NCBI GenBank assembly: GCA_008921705.1
Contig: VFFE01007105.1
Location: forward strand, 570,663 to 634,662
Source of the DNA: Burhinus oedicnemus
Lineage: Eukaryota > Chordata > Aves > Charadriiformes > Burhinidae
DNA length: 64,000 nt
Direction: 5' to 3'
Position 1 is the first letter of the stretch, and every line of letters starts with the position of its first letter. Below, one piece after another: positions 1 to 12,660 of the stretch. The notes below the pieces were generated by a model that searched no databases, was not told the origin of the DNA, and worked only from the letters and a program-made list of their open reading frames with translations. Position numbers and translations under genes: made by a program.

Positions 1-3000
1 AGTATTTCTAAATCCAAGACATGCAAGCTCAAGAAACCTGATAACCAGATCTGACCTCTGACCCACGCTGATAAATGGAGAAGTGTTAGAATCCCCAGAG
101 TGATCTCATGAATGCTCTTGATCTCAGCAGGAGAACTGAACCTCGCTGCTGCTCTCAGGTGCTTCTGCTCAATCCAGCATCAAAACCAGAGCTTGGTCCA
201 TCTTCATTTTCCGGGCTTTTTAGAAAACAACAGTTGATGAAAAAATGCAGAGGCAGAGAACGCGATGGCATTTGGTGGTGGTGGGTCAGAGCACAGGCCA
301 AAGAGGAGAAAGCAGTTTTCTCTGGTGTGTCTTTCATTAAACAGCAAAGTCAAGAGAAGTGCTGTTGAAATGAGAAAGCTGTGATTTTTTGGAGGAAGGG
401 GAACTGCAGCTAGCAGTCGTAACCTGAAATGACCATTACCATACAACTGTAACCATAGCTACCCCTCTTTGAAAAGAAGTGCAGTGAGATGTGTAAAATG
501 GTCTTTATTAATGACAAACCGAATGACTGTCATACCCACTTGGAGTGAGACAAACCATCCTTTCATATAGCTTTTGGTAAAGCTTTGTTCCTGATGTGTT
601 TTGCTGAGAAAAGGGAAGAGGGAAGGTGAGGGCATGATAAAAATGAAAAGACCTGTCATGATTCTAAGTTACATTTTAAGTTAATACACGTAAGAGGGAC
701 ATATTCTAAGAAAACGTGGTCAATAGTAAAAAAAATATTCAATCTGTTGCTACACTAGATAAACTACAGAGTGGGCAGTGTATAAACACACGTAGGCAGC
801 ATTTGACCAAAAAAAGTCTTTATTAGTAGACGAGGTTGCATGACAGGCCACTTAGGTGCTCCTAGAAGAATGCAGTATTACCATTTTAAATCAACCAGAT
901 TCTGCTCGTAATTAGAACACTTTGAATCAGAAACAACCTCACTGACCACTCTTCACGTGGTTAGCTCAGCACAGAATTGCATGCAGGAGCAGGAGGGAGC
1001 GCAGCTTTTATTCCTGCAAAATGACCAACAGGAATAAAAATTCTGACAAGAATTTCTTTCAGCCAGCAATGGTTTAAGGTTTTCCGATCAGATTTAAGAA
1101 ATTCTTCCAAATCCAGCCAAAAGACCGCAGACCGGGTGTTTACCCGGTAGTTTATTTGGAAATAAAAGAAAGAAAAATACATCTGTTTACCAGTCTATGA
1201 GTGAGTTTGAAAAAATCCTCGTCTTCTGTTCTGGAAAATAAAGTGTGCTGAGAGCTGGAGGATTCCCAAGGCGATAGGCAATATATGCTTATAGCAAGGC
1301 AGGTATTGCAATAAGATAAGTAAAGCATTGTGAACTGCAAATAGATGGGGATAGAACAAGAAGGATTAGGTCGAAAGAAGGGGTTTTGTTAGGAGCACAA
1401 TTAAATATTTATCTTTGTGCTATGTCCCCAAGGAACTGTAGGGCAAACTGAACTTAACATTTTTCAGAGGACATGTGTAAAGAGATATTTTTTCCCCCAC
1501 TTCTTTGGAGTCCTATATATATATTTGCTACAGGAGATGCATTGTTTCAGTGACTGATTTGTGTAATCTAGCTGTTATGGTAGGCAACCAAGGATGAAGA
1601 AAATTGTTAACAGTGCTTGCTGTTTTAATAGGGAATGGTGAATTTGTGGTGCGTGTCAGGGTGCTGAAGGTTTTGGCAGCGTTTGTTTTTTAATGCAATA
1701 TCATCCACCCCAAGCTTTCCCAGACCAGCTGTTTCACTGCTTTCTCCTCTCCAAAAATCATGATATTGGCTTAAAAAAAAAAAGAGAGTGAGATCTTCAC
1801 TAACAGGGCAATGAGCTGAAGGGCTCCATGCTTTGTAGTTGATGCTTGAAGCAAACGTGTGTGAAGGGCTGGAGACCAAAACCTGGCTTTACGTCCATCT
1901 CCCTATGAAAATGTGTCCCTTGCAGGGACAGGAGAGGACGGCCCCTCGGTCGTGGGGGCCACCGCGCTCTACTGCCAACAGCAGGTAAAGGCCAGCAGCC
2001 CGCGCTGCGTGTTAAGGGATCTACCAGGGACTGCCCTTTGCAGGCATTGACATCTTTATTTGTACAACTTCATGCATCATTTCTTCATGCTTTGGCCCTC
2101 AAATTCAGTTGTCCCCAGGTCCAGCTTGCTGTGATAAATCCTACTAGCTACTAGGTCACCATTCAGGCAGCTTGTGGACCTCTCGGCCCTTCTTTTTGTT
2201 TTTCAGAAGTCAGCGCAGCTTTCCTCAGAAACTGTCCGGGGCCAGTCTTCAGGCAAGGTTCAACCTTTCAGTATAGGTCAGAACACCACGCTTATTCTTT
2301 TTCTTTTTTTCCCCTTTCCTTTTCCTCCCTGTGGAAGTGATTGAATCTGGGTTATGGCAGGTAGTTGAGAACCAATCTGTGCCACCAAATTGAATCCCTG
2401 TTCAGTTTTCTGCTTTGCCACGTGCACTTTTCAGTACTTACACAAGTGCTCAAGAACATGTCACCTGTTGCTCTGGGTTGCTTTCTCGTGTGTGACTTTT
2501 CTTGCAATACATGTGTTGTTCTCCACTGTGGCATCAACTGTATGGCACAGTTCTCCTTTCAAGGTTCGGAAGCTTTTTTGGATAGCTAGGAAGGACTGGG
2601 GCTTCTCCTTAATCCTTCTGTCATCCTTACTGCCATTAGACATTGCAGCTAGGAATAGTCATCCCCTCTACGGTGGTCTTCAGGGGTCCGGGAAACCTCC
2701 TGTGAGTCTTCTTCAACAGAAGGGCACAGAGATGGCTGCCAGGTGAGATCATGCCGTCTGGTTTCCCTGGAACCAAAGTCTGACCAGCAGCTGTTGGTGA
2801 GGATGTCCCGTGTGAACCCAGCCCCCATGGAGGGGCTTCATTTGTGGCTTGGCGGATCCCTGCAGTTCCACACGCTCGCGGGCCTCGTGGGAGACAAGGC
2901 GTTGCTCCTCTCTCAGCTGCGCAGTACCAGCCACTTCTTGGAAACGCTTTGTCATGTCCATGGTTCGAGGCATTGGTGACCACAGAGAAAAATATGTCCT

Positions 3001-3663
3001 TTCAGCCACATGTGTAATTATTTACTGTGCTGAAAGAAAAGTAAGTTCGTTCTTTGTAATGCATTAACCTTTGTCCTAATAATATGTATCACTTTAGTTG
3101 TCACTGATTCTTGGAAAACAGCGCTATTACATTACAAAATTAATTTAGTATCTTTTGTTTCCACAATTGAGTGTCTTTTGCTTGTATTATGTTCCACTTA
3201 TTTTCTCCAGTCGATATGTTGTCATTTTTTATATTTTCTTAGTACTTAAAAGTGAAAAAATTGAAGCTCTTTCTTCAGAGAAGTTAAGCTAGAAATACTT
3301 TTGTGATCCATGCTGTTTGCTGTCTTGTGCCTGGCATGCGCTAGGAGTAATTGAGGAAATTCTTCTGCACCAATGACAGTAAATATCAGTGTCTGTTTTT
3401 GTCCACACGAAATTATTTCTGTGCTTTTTCCAGAAACTGAAATGACTCTTGTTTCTTTGAAAGGAATTATCTTAAATTGTTGATATATTTCCACCACTGT
3501 TTTTGTCAGGGTCACATTCAAGGACAGGATGTGATTTTTTTTTTTTAACAATTTAAAAATACAGAATCATTTGGATTCAACCTGCCATAAAAATTGTGTG
3601 AACTGTTCTGCAGCACATTTGATCACAAATAAGACAGCTTGGCGAAGCTAAACAGTTCATTTG
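1..3663. other. Intergenic sequence, no gene seen
   Basis: Unique sequence without a recognisable gene or repeat. Overlapping short frames at 2352-3067 on both strands have no family resemblance and no flanking splice pattern. An AT-rich stretch with T runs occupies 3060-3550. Confidence 0.6.
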
Positions 3664-4218
3664 CAGCCATTCTTAGGCTGCATCCCTAACAGCGTGGTCA
3701 GCAGGTCGAGGGAGGTGATTCTGCCCCTCTACTCCACTCTCATGAGACTCCATGTGGAATACCAGCTCTGGAGCCCCCAACTCAGAAGGATATGGACCTG
3801 TTGGAGCGGGTCCAGAGGAGGCCACGAAGATGATCAAAGGGTTAGAGCACCTCTGCTGTGAGGACAGGCTGAGGGAGTTGGGGTTGTTCAGCCTGGAGAA
3901 AGGGGCCTACAGGAAAGCTGGAGAGGGACTTTTCACAAGGGCATGTAGTGATAGGATGAGGGGTAATGGCTTCAAGCTGGAAGAGGGGAGATTTAGATTA
4001 GGTATTAGGAAGAAATTCTTGACTGTGAGGGTGGTGAGACACCGGCCCAGGTTGCCCAGAGAAGCTGTGGCTGCCCCATCCCTGGAGGTGTTCAAGGCCA
4101 GGTTGGACGGGGCTTGGAGCAACCTGGTCTAGTGGGAGGTGTCCCTGCCCATGGCAGGGGGTTGGAACTGGATGATCTTTAAGGTCCCTTCCAACTCTAA
4201 GCATTCGATGATTCTATG
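3664..4218 (+). mobile_element. CR1 LINE, 5'-truncated copy
   Basis: A 5'-truncated CR1 non-LTR retrotransposon in plus orientation, ending in the avian CR1 tail GATGATTCTATGA. It contains the characteristic 3' region of ORF2: the frame at 3752-4132 reads like the CR1 ORF2 C terminus (GNGFKLEEGRFRL, LPREAVAAPSLEVFKARLD). Compared with usual CR1 order, the stretch between TTCAGCCTGGAGAA and AGGGGCCTACAGG is abnormally short. This suggests an internal deletion of a few tens of bases at about 3900/3901. The copy cannot encode a working reverse transcriptase. Confidence 0.95.
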
Positions 4219-7200
4219 AAAGCGGTGGGAGCAACACTCAACTTCCGGTGAGCATAGCGCAGGGGCAGCACGGGTGCCATGCCCAGACCTACATGTGCTG
4301 GAAATGCTGGAGGAGGGTTTCCCCACTGACTGCATAGCTTGAGCTCACCAAAGTCTGTATGAACTACTTGGTGCTCCACAGCAGGGCTGGTCCTAAAGAA
4401 AAGTACCGCAAGCTAAAACCGTCAGAGTCTAGAGAGCAGAGCGAGAGCAGCTCGTTGGAGTCGAGAGCTGCATCTTCTAAATGTTAAGGGGCACGTCGCA
4501 GGAGATGCTTAACAGATGCAAAAGGTCACCACTGCCCAAGCTTTCAGTAAAACAAAGGCCAACTATTTTTAACTTAATTTCAAGTGGGAAGCCTAAAGCC
4601 ATAAGCTGGCCTGATTGCAGAAGGCCTAGACTTCTCTGATAATCAGAGCTGTATGCATAATGTGAGCCCATGACTGCGTACGCTGCAAGCGGTGTCCAAA
4701 ATCTGTTCTGACCTCTGCTAATGCCATGACGCCCACGGTTGCAGACAGGGCCTGACCTCGTGAAGTCCTGCAAGCACTGCACTAAAAATCTGTTCCTGTC
4801 TTGGAGAGTTACTGTAAGAGGCAGCGAGCTCAGGAACCAAAGGTGGGGGTTAACAGAGAGAGACATAAATAATTTGCATTACTTAGTAGTGCCCCCATCT
4901 TCAGCTGTCCACTACCAATGAGTGAGAAGGCAAGAGACTGATTTCCAGGCAAATGGGACAGATGCCGCAGGATGCATAGGAAAGGGATCTTGTGTTCTGC
5001 CTGGAAAATCCAGGGCTACTTAGATGTGTCCTCTACAGGACACAAAGGTTTGACTCCGAGGCTATTTTCGAAAATAAACGTATGTATTTTCTTTTTAAGC
5101 CAGATCTGCAGAGATCATGTTAATGTACCTGCTGGCAAGAGTATAAGCATTGACAGGAGAAGGTCTGCATCTCTGTTTTGGATGGCTTGCTTCACCCTGG
5201 TATTAGACCCAAGAGAAGCCAAGTTCTGGTCCATGGTAATTTCCTAACATTTCTCAATGCTGCTGTAGAAAGTGGGACTGGAGATGTAGGTCTCTGTTCA
5301 TACTTGTTTCTGGTATCGAATAAAAGCTACCATGACTCCTTGGTGAACTTTCTGAACCCAGCAGGATCTGAACATCCTCTTGGCTGGGCAAGCAGCACCA
5401 ACGTTGCACCAGACTTCCAGGAAGTTCAGCTTGTCATCTCTCTTGTGTCACAAAGCTGTGTCAAGAAGAAAAAAAATGCAAGTTTGGGCCAGCCTTACTC
5501 CTCCTGAAACAGTATTTGCAGCAGGGCTTTTCTCCAGTTTATGGAGGGCATATGGGAATTTTTTCTGATTTCTTAACAGTCTGGCAGTGCAGGCCTAACG
5601 CTCAGCGAGGCACACGTTTTCCGTAGCAGGGATAGGCATGAGCGCTCAGCTGTTTTTCCATGCAGTTACGAAACTGGATCGCTTTCTGATTATGGCATTC
5701 TAGGGGACCTGGGGAACAGGAAGACTTTTTTCTTAAGAAGGCTTTTAAGTAGAAGAGCGGGTGGTTTCATTTACCGTCGCTAAGAGCTCGGGACAGAGCG
5801 TAGCTCTGATCCTGGAGCACCCAAGAGCATCATTTCACTTGGGTTGACAGTTTGCAGACGAAGCTGGTCTTTGCCGTTGGGTGGCTGCCAAGTACACCGT
5901 GAGGTCACTGCCTGCAGCAGTGATGTAGGCGAGACCGGAAAGGTTTTGTATCCGAATTAATAAATGCAACACAGCCTGGGGCTGTTCTGGGCTGTCTTTC
6001 CTCCAGCTCTGGTAGGAAGGGGTCATCAGTCTGACAGCCCCGTCTGCAGCTTACAGACCACTGCAGCGTGCTGTCGTCAGAGCACATGGTGCCACTTACC
6101 CAAAGAGATGACCCCACAGTTGGAGTCACTCTTTGATCCCGGGGCTCCTATTCCTCAGCCGCTGATGAGACCGACGTCTGCCTCAGTGCTAGTGCAGGTG
6201 ATCCTACAGCCCAGCCCCCAAGTCAAATTTGTATTTCAAGGGGAAATTCTGCTATTGCCATGGTGGCTATTTTCAACAAGCAGGTTTTTCCTCCCCTGAG
6301 CGTGGGCAGGGAGCATGCATGCTGCTGCTGTTTCTAGATGTTATGGTACTGTCAGCCTGTTCCCTTCTTGCAAGCAGCACAAGAGCGTTTTCCATAGTAC
6401 TCTGAGAGCCTTGGAGCTCTTCTCAATGTAAAGCCCAGCTACCTCGCTGGTGTTTGTCATCCCTTCGGATCTGAGAAGTGACCCAGAGCTCACACACACC
6501 TCCTTCTTTAGCGCTCTGCATTACTGCCACATGCTTTTGAGGAAACCAGCATGTCCCCGAGTTGTCAAAGTGTACTGAGAACTCAGATACACATTTTCAT
6601 CTTATCTGTAGGACTTCTTTGTCCCCCAGGTATCCCAGGTGCTGTGGAGCTCGATAAGCACATATTGCTTATGCTTGCCTAGAAATTCCCATTGAAAAAC
6701 AGTGATACTTTCAGAATCTTAGTACAGGACTGGCTGTTTGGGGATCCCAAACTGCATCACAATGGAGGTGTTGCCCTCATTTGTGTATCAAGGCACACAG
6801 GTGTTATGTGGTTTGTTAGAAGTCATTATTGACCTCTGGCTCCTGGTTGTAGTCTTTCAGTGAGAGGCTTGGACCTGCAGTGAGGGATTTCTGATAAGGC
6901 CCTCTGACAAACTGCTGAGAACAAGATCCAGTCAATAATCAGGTTTAATAGCTTCCCAGACTGAATTACGTAGTTGTTTTGTGCGCACACCCCACCCCCC
7001 CGATACATTTGATGTTGTACTTGTGTTTGCCTTGTAGTGAAGACTCATCATTTTCAATATGCAACACATTGATTTTTTTTTTCTTTTTTTTTGTAAATTT
7101 TGCAGTGAAGGTGAAATTAATATTTCTCACCTCACCTTCAAAGCAAGCAACCAAACCTCTCAGGGTCCATATCCCAGTGCGTGCAGATCAGCCTAACCGC

Positions 7201-8367
7201 AGCAATGACATTGGAGTTCCAAGAGCGATTGGGCCCTTGCTTTTTCCACCAAGCCCACAACAAATGACAGATCAAATGCTTCCTCCTCCAGGTTTGCAAG
7301 AACCGAGACCGATATATGGCTGTACCCTTGTGTGGGGCCTTTCCCGTATTTCACCCTGTCCATCATAAAGCTCCACACTAGGTGTTTGTACCTAAAAACC
7401 TCCCTCTGCTCATTGGGAGAACAGCCTCACAAACGAAAAGCAAGTTGCATTTCCATGCTGCCCTGCAGTGCACCCTCACTGGGCATTACAATTAATAATA
7501 ATTAAAAGCAGTGCAAGGGGATAAATGCATATCTCCGTTAGTTTCAAAGCTGTTGCAGATTGCACGCTCCAAATCACAGAAGGGAGCTGATGCCACGGGT
7601 GAGGAGCAATGGTTAAAAAAAGCCCTGGCTGCTTCCCAGAGAGCTGAAGTACTAATTAGGGCCATGGACAGTCAGCTAATTCAGACCTTAATGAGCCCTA
7701 AGGGACTGCGAGATAACAAAAGCTCAGATGGGTACACCACTGTGCAGCCTTGAAGCAGTGCTGTTTTATTAATAAGAGCCTTGACAATAGATGTAGCGTC
7801 GTACGTGCAACCGGGAGGAAAGTGTGGAAAAGGAGCCTGTGAAATCTGGATGGTGGGGACAGGTCCAGCCTTCTCTAATGGCAGATTTCAGCTGTTAAAA
7901 AGCCAGATGCACAGCAGCAAGATTTGAGGTCTCTGTAGCGAAAGGCCAGAGAGCTGCGAAATTGGGTTGTTAGACCTTGGGTTGCAAAGAGAAATTAAAC
8001 CTGTCCAAAGGCGAGACCAAAGTCTTCCTCTTGTTTAGAGGACTGTGCAGTGGATCTGAAATTTCTTCTCTAGGTGGTTGCTTTTTGGTTTTATTTTGAA
8101 AAAAGCCACGGTGCCTTTCCTATCCTTCGTTTTCTTGGAAAGCATCTTTTGTACTGGCATAGCAAGGATCTTTGCGTGCGCACAAGCAGGCCTGTGATCT
8201 GCCCCGGTCCCCTCATCACCTGTGTGGTAACATGGTGAACATGTAGCACAGGACACTTCCATGCTTCTAGGATATAAACCAGATGTAAGGCAAAAAAAGA
8301 AAACCAAAAAAACCTCACAGCTGTCCTTGCAACCTGCTCCCAGAGAGTCCCGTGTACCTTTTTGTAG
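4219..8367. other. Intergenic sequence between CR1 copies
   Basis: Unique sequence. It holds a T-rich tract at 7073-7093 and the candidate element at 7610-7745. No exon with family resemblance was found on either strand. Confidence 0.6.
7610..7745. promoter_or_regulatory. Candidate conserved non-coding element
   Basis: The block contains ACTAATTAGGGCCATGGACA and GTCAGCTAATTCAGACCTTA, giving two TAATT homeodomain-type cores 30 bp apart in unique, mixed-composition sequence. An 80-codon frame (7511-7753, plus) spans it but matches no family I know. Conservation cannot be tested here; the call rests on motif content. Confidence 0.25.
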
Positions 8368-8640
8368 TGCCCAGTGATAGGACGAGAGGTAACGGGCACA
8401 AACTTGACCATAGGAAGTTCCATCTGAACATGAGGAGGAACTTCTTGCCTTTGAGGGTGGCAGAGCACTGGGACAGGCTGCCCAGAGAGGTGGTGGAGTC
8501 TCCAACTCTGGAGACATTCCAAACTCACCTGGACACCGTCCTGTGCAACCTGCTCTGGGTGACCTTGCTCTGGCAGAGGGGCTGGACGAGGTGATCTCAG
8601 GGTCCCTTCCAACCCTGGGGATTCTGTGATTCTGTGATTC
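8368..8640 (+). mobile_element. CR1 LINE 3' fragment
   Basis: The 3' end of a CR1 element in plus orientation, from AGTGATAGGACGAGAGG to the tandem tail GATTCTGTGATTCTGTGATTC. The frame at 8352-8594 carries the CR1 ORF2 C-terminal signature ([20 protein letters not shown]). It belongs to a different subfamily from the copies at 3664 and 10221, and is closer to the inverted copy at 16095-16264. It is only the terminal piece of ORF2 plus the 3' UTR and is inactive. Confidence 0.95.
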
Positions 8641-10220
8641 AGTTAGATTTATCTGATACACTTTGTGGTCATGTATGTGGCTCTGTCCAGCTGAGCCTTC
8701 CTCTCTTGGATAGCTGCTCTTTTGAAGCATAGCTAAATTATTTTGAACATAAACAAGGAGATTTCCTTTTTGGAGCTATCCTGGCAGACATGGGGCCACC
8801 TGTGCGCTCCAGCCAGCCTGCTCAGCCAAAGCCAAAATTCCCCCTTGCTCCTCGCCGGCTGTCAGGGCTGGGGTTCCCCAATCCTGCCCCATTGCTGCTC
8901 TCCCGCTCCTGCTCTGCCTGCCTGGGTGCGAAGACATTCCTACCCCAGACTTCCTCCTGGGCAGCGAAGGGCAGGATCTGGCCTTTAATCACGGGTTTCC
9001 ATGAGGGCTTGTGCCTGTCTGGATGTAGCACCAATTATCTCTGCATTTGGCCTACCGAGAAGTTAGGGGTAATTGACACAATTTTGCTTCAGAGCTCATT
9101 TTTAATGAATTGGATTTAAATTTAATTAACTATTTCTCACATTTTTATACTTTTTGTCTCCTTAGTAAGCTAAAATGCTAATTGTGGAGCAGATGAGCAT
9201 AATGTTAAGCTAGTTTTCAAAGAGGGTAATGGAGAGGAGGAAATCTCTGCACACGCGATGGGTCCTCCCCGCCAAAGGAGCATTAGGTCTCTTCTAAGTT
9301 CCTTTCCCTCCCCATCGGTCCTATTTTTACATACTTGTGTTACATTATAGGCACGTGAGAATCTTCCTGAGGTTGTTGCAATTCTTTCTGTTCAAAAAAA
9401 AAAAAAAGAAATGGCCTTTTTTGCAGACTGCTTCAAACCTGGTCTTTCTGGCATCCTGGGAGCCCCTTCCCTCATGTGTAACTGTTGCTCCCCGGTGGCT
9501 GCGGTGCTGAGTCCATCCCCTTCATCACGAATCCTTTCAAAATACTGTATACAATTTTCTTTTGATTTTCTCATATATGTATCAAAGTAGGCCTGTGCTA
9601 AACCTTTGAATATCAAGACCCTGCAAGAGAGAGCAAGAAGTTAGGTGTTTGCTCACCTGGAAAGGTCAGTCTGGCCAGCGGTAAGAAAGGTTAATTTGGT
9701 TTCCCTGCTAAAATAAAGGATAGTGCCTTGCTCCTTACCCTTGTTTACACAGCTCAGGAGCAGCTCCCTGCTTTGTAAGTCAGGATCACACCCTTCCTCT
9801 CATTGCTGAAGAATGTTTCCTGAGAAAGTACAACCTGTCTCCTCCATCTGCTGCTGCGATCAGAATAGCTGGGGGGGAGCTCTCCCCCATTCTCCGTGCG
9901 GGAAGTGTTACTCAAGAAACCGAGCTGCCCGCGGCACCTGCTAACCGGCCCCCACGCAGGGTTCGGCACTTCCCGAAGCTGCCGGTGGGGATAATTATCT
10001 GCTGGGGCACGCGGTTGTACAGAGCAGGGAGTCGACGTGCTACACACGCTGTGTTAGATGCTGCGTGGAGGTACCCCGGCAGCTTCAGGAGCTGATGCAT
10101 GCCGGGTACAGGAGTCCACAGCACTCAGCACGGTCCTGCTGGGACCACAGCAGGTCAACACGTTCCCCCCATCCGTACAAAAGCCTTCCTATCTTTCGCA
10201 GCCTGGCTGTACAGTATCTT
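8641..10220. other. Intergenic sequence
   Basis: GC-richer at 8790-8980, then AT-rich at 9060-9230 with TTTAATTAAC and GCTAATTGTG homeodomain-like cores, and an A tract at 9394-9406. No gene seen. Confidence 0.6.
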
Positions 10221-10530
10221 TATTTTACTGGAGAAGGACTTTTTACAAGGGCATGTAGTGATAGGACAAGGGGCAATGGCTTCAAACTAGAAGAGGGGAG
10301 ATTTAGATTAGAGATTAGGAAGAGATTTTTCACTGTGAGGGTGGTGAGACACTGGCCCAGGTTGCCCAGAGAAGCTGTGGCTGCCCCATCCCTGGAGGTG
10401 TTCAAGGCCAGGCTGGACAGGACTTTGAGCAACCTGGTCTGGTGGGAGGTGTCCTTGCCCATGGCAGGGGGGTTGGGACTAGGTGATCTTTAAGGTCCCT
10501 TCCAACCCAAACCATTCTATGATTCTATGA
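10221..10530 (+). mobile_element. CR1 LINE 3' fragment
   Basis: A CR1 3' end in plus orientation, very similar to the second half of the copy at 3664-4218 (shared GGCATGTAGTGATAGGA and CCCATCCCTGGAGGTGTTCA). It ends in ATTCTATGATTCTATGA. It encodes the remnant RLPREAVAAPSLEVFKARLD of ORF2. The 5' junction at about 10221 follows unrelated sequence, consistent with truncation at insertion. Confidence 0.95.
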
Positions 10531-10983
10531 TTATATCTGTATTTTGCTATTTATATCTATCTTTGTGGCTGTGTTCTGCCTTTTGCATCATGTCAGTATT
10601 AACAGCTCGCGCCCATTAAATATCCCAGCCAAGCAAATGCGCTGTTTGCTACTGCCCTCGCCGCAGCTTCTGTCCTCCTGCTGTGCTGCAACAGGCAATG
10701 TCTCCCTCCAGCCCATGTCTAACCTCTAGTGTTTACTGCACGGGCAGTTCCTTCCCAATGCTCCCACTTTTTGTGCAACTGCAAGGAGAAATGGCTGCAG
10801 CATGGACAGGAAAAAAGTGCTTATTTTTGGCCTACTGAACTTAGTACCACAAAATAATGGGATATGTTGCAAATTGTGACCTTTTGATCGTTATTTCTGG
10901 CGTGAAATCCCAAAGTTCTTTTTTGCTAATATTCTTGATATATGAACCCTTGAAATTTCATTTTGCAATCTAAGATCCTAAGA

Positions 10984-11025
10984 AGATCATAGAATAGTAC
11001 AATGTTGGTAAGAGTTGTGGGACCT
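10984..11025 (-). mobile_element. Possible CR1 3'-end relic
   Basis: AAGATCATAGAATAGTACAA followed by GTTGG and GGGACC resembles the reverse complement of a CR1 tail. It is short and diverged and may be fortuitous. Confidence 0.4.
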
Positions 11026-12089
11026 GCAAGACAAATGCAGGCGTTTCCCTTGTCATGTAGCGAGTCTGTCTCATTTGCAGAGCTTTGGCTTTAGGAAGTA
11101 TTTTTAGACCGGATACGTGCTTGCCCACTAACATGTTTGCTACAATAACGTAAGGGTATTTGGCTTTCTTCTTCTCATTTTGAGTGAAACCTGCCATACC
11201 ATGCAGATTTTTCAATCAAAATTCCCCAGTGACACTTCTTCTGAGTCATCATCTTTTGGGAAGTAGCTACTGGAAGTCTCTTGCCCCCCGTTCCCAGCTT
11301 CCAAACCATTGAAAAGAACTGTAAGAGAAACTAGAATAATCTTAATCGGCAGTGAAGAAATTAAACACCACTGAACACCCCTCTCACCCCCCTTTTCCCC
11401 TCCCCACAGCTACCCACACATCTTTCTGCTATACCTCCTACCTCTCCCACATCAGCTCCTGGCTCCTTCTGAGTTTGGCACCCAGCAAAAATGGGGACCT
11501 AAGGTTAATGCCTGGATGGTGAAGGGAATTCATACACTTTTCTGCCTGTGTATACTCTGATCCTTGACTCCGGGATGGACAAAGGTGTTGTGTTACTGGT
11601 GTCAGAGCGTTATGTGCTTATTCTGGAGGTCTCTGCAGCTGCTTGGCCATTGACTTTTGGAAGTATCTTACTCAATGCCATAGAGAGAATGATGCTTCTA
11701 TCTGTATGATAGATGTGATGTATGTGTCCACTGAAATGAAAATAAGATTATGTAGTGGAATCTCTCTGGATTCTCTGCATCTTATTTCCAGCTGAAATAC
11801 AACATTTATGGATGCTCCGCTGGGTGAATTTGATCAGGGTATCTAGGTGGAAGCAACTCTCTTCTAAGCATCGAAATAGTTTTTATGTATTTATTTAAAA
11901 TTATAAATATGAGAAGACAAAAAAACCCCAAATACAACCCCCAAACTCATGTGTCTGTAACCCTCTGCTGAAGTCTGCTTTCCTGGCACCACTGCTGACC
12001 CCTAGCAGTGACAGACATGGAGAGAGGCTGCAGAGTCAAATGGAAAGTGAAGGGAAATACGATTCACCAGATATTTTGCAGCCTTGTCG

Positions 12090-12200
12090 TTAGAAAACTG
12101 AGTAGGTGGAAGAGCTGGGTTTGGATTAGGAATTCCTCATCCCTCCCTGCACTTAGCTCCCTTCTCCCTTTTCACCTCCGACTTACTCAATGTAAAATTC
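12090..12200 (-). repeat. Possible MIR relic, inverted
   Basis: GAAAACTGAGTAGGTGGAAG followed by AGCTGGGTTTGGATTAGG resembles the reverse complement of a MIR (AAACTGAG...AGTAAGTGGCAGAGCTGGGATTTGAAC). The rest is too diverged for certainty. Confidence 0.4.
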
Positions 12201-12584
12201 ATTAATATGACAATGATATATTAGGCGAGTGCTGGGCAGACACTTACTTTGCCTCTCCTCCCAAGTCAATCCTCCTTCCTTCCTTCCTGCTCCTCAGCTG
12301 CTTTCTTCGGCAGCATCCTTGTTCCTACATTTTGGGCAATAAGAGGGCCCGGAAGGGCTTTGGTATATTGGTTCCCATCTGGATCCCCTTTTCCCTAGGT
12401 TTTGCTGAGTGGCTCGTACATGTGGTGAATAAGCCCTACTTTGTGTTTTCCCTCCTCCCCACTGTTTGATGGCCATTTCCTGGGACAGCAACATAAGAAA
12501 AATAATTAGCAAAGCTCACAGCAATAACAAACCATGAAAATCTTTGCCCTCGAATTCAACTGTTTGGCATTATCAGGGAGAAGA

Positions 12585-12660
12585 AATGTGAGATGGTAAC
12601 ACTCTTCAATTCATTAATGTGTTAATTGATTTCACAGAATTTGTTTGCAGCCACTTAAGT
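12585..12660. promoter_or_regulatory. Candidate AT-rich regulatory block
   Basis: CTTCAATTCATTAATGTGTT followed by AATTGATTTCAC carries two homeodomain-type sites in a row (ATTAAT, TTAATTGA). It lies between unremarkable unique sequences. This is motif-based and unverified. Confidence 0.2.

Noticed and set aside
3752..4132. A 126-codon plus-strand frame
   Set aside because: It is the C-terminal remnant of CR1 ORF2, not a host gene.
8035..8730. A 231-codon minus-strand frame, the longest in the window
   Set aside because: It runs antisense through the CR1 copy at 8368-8640 and has no family resemblance; the length comes from the repeat's composition.
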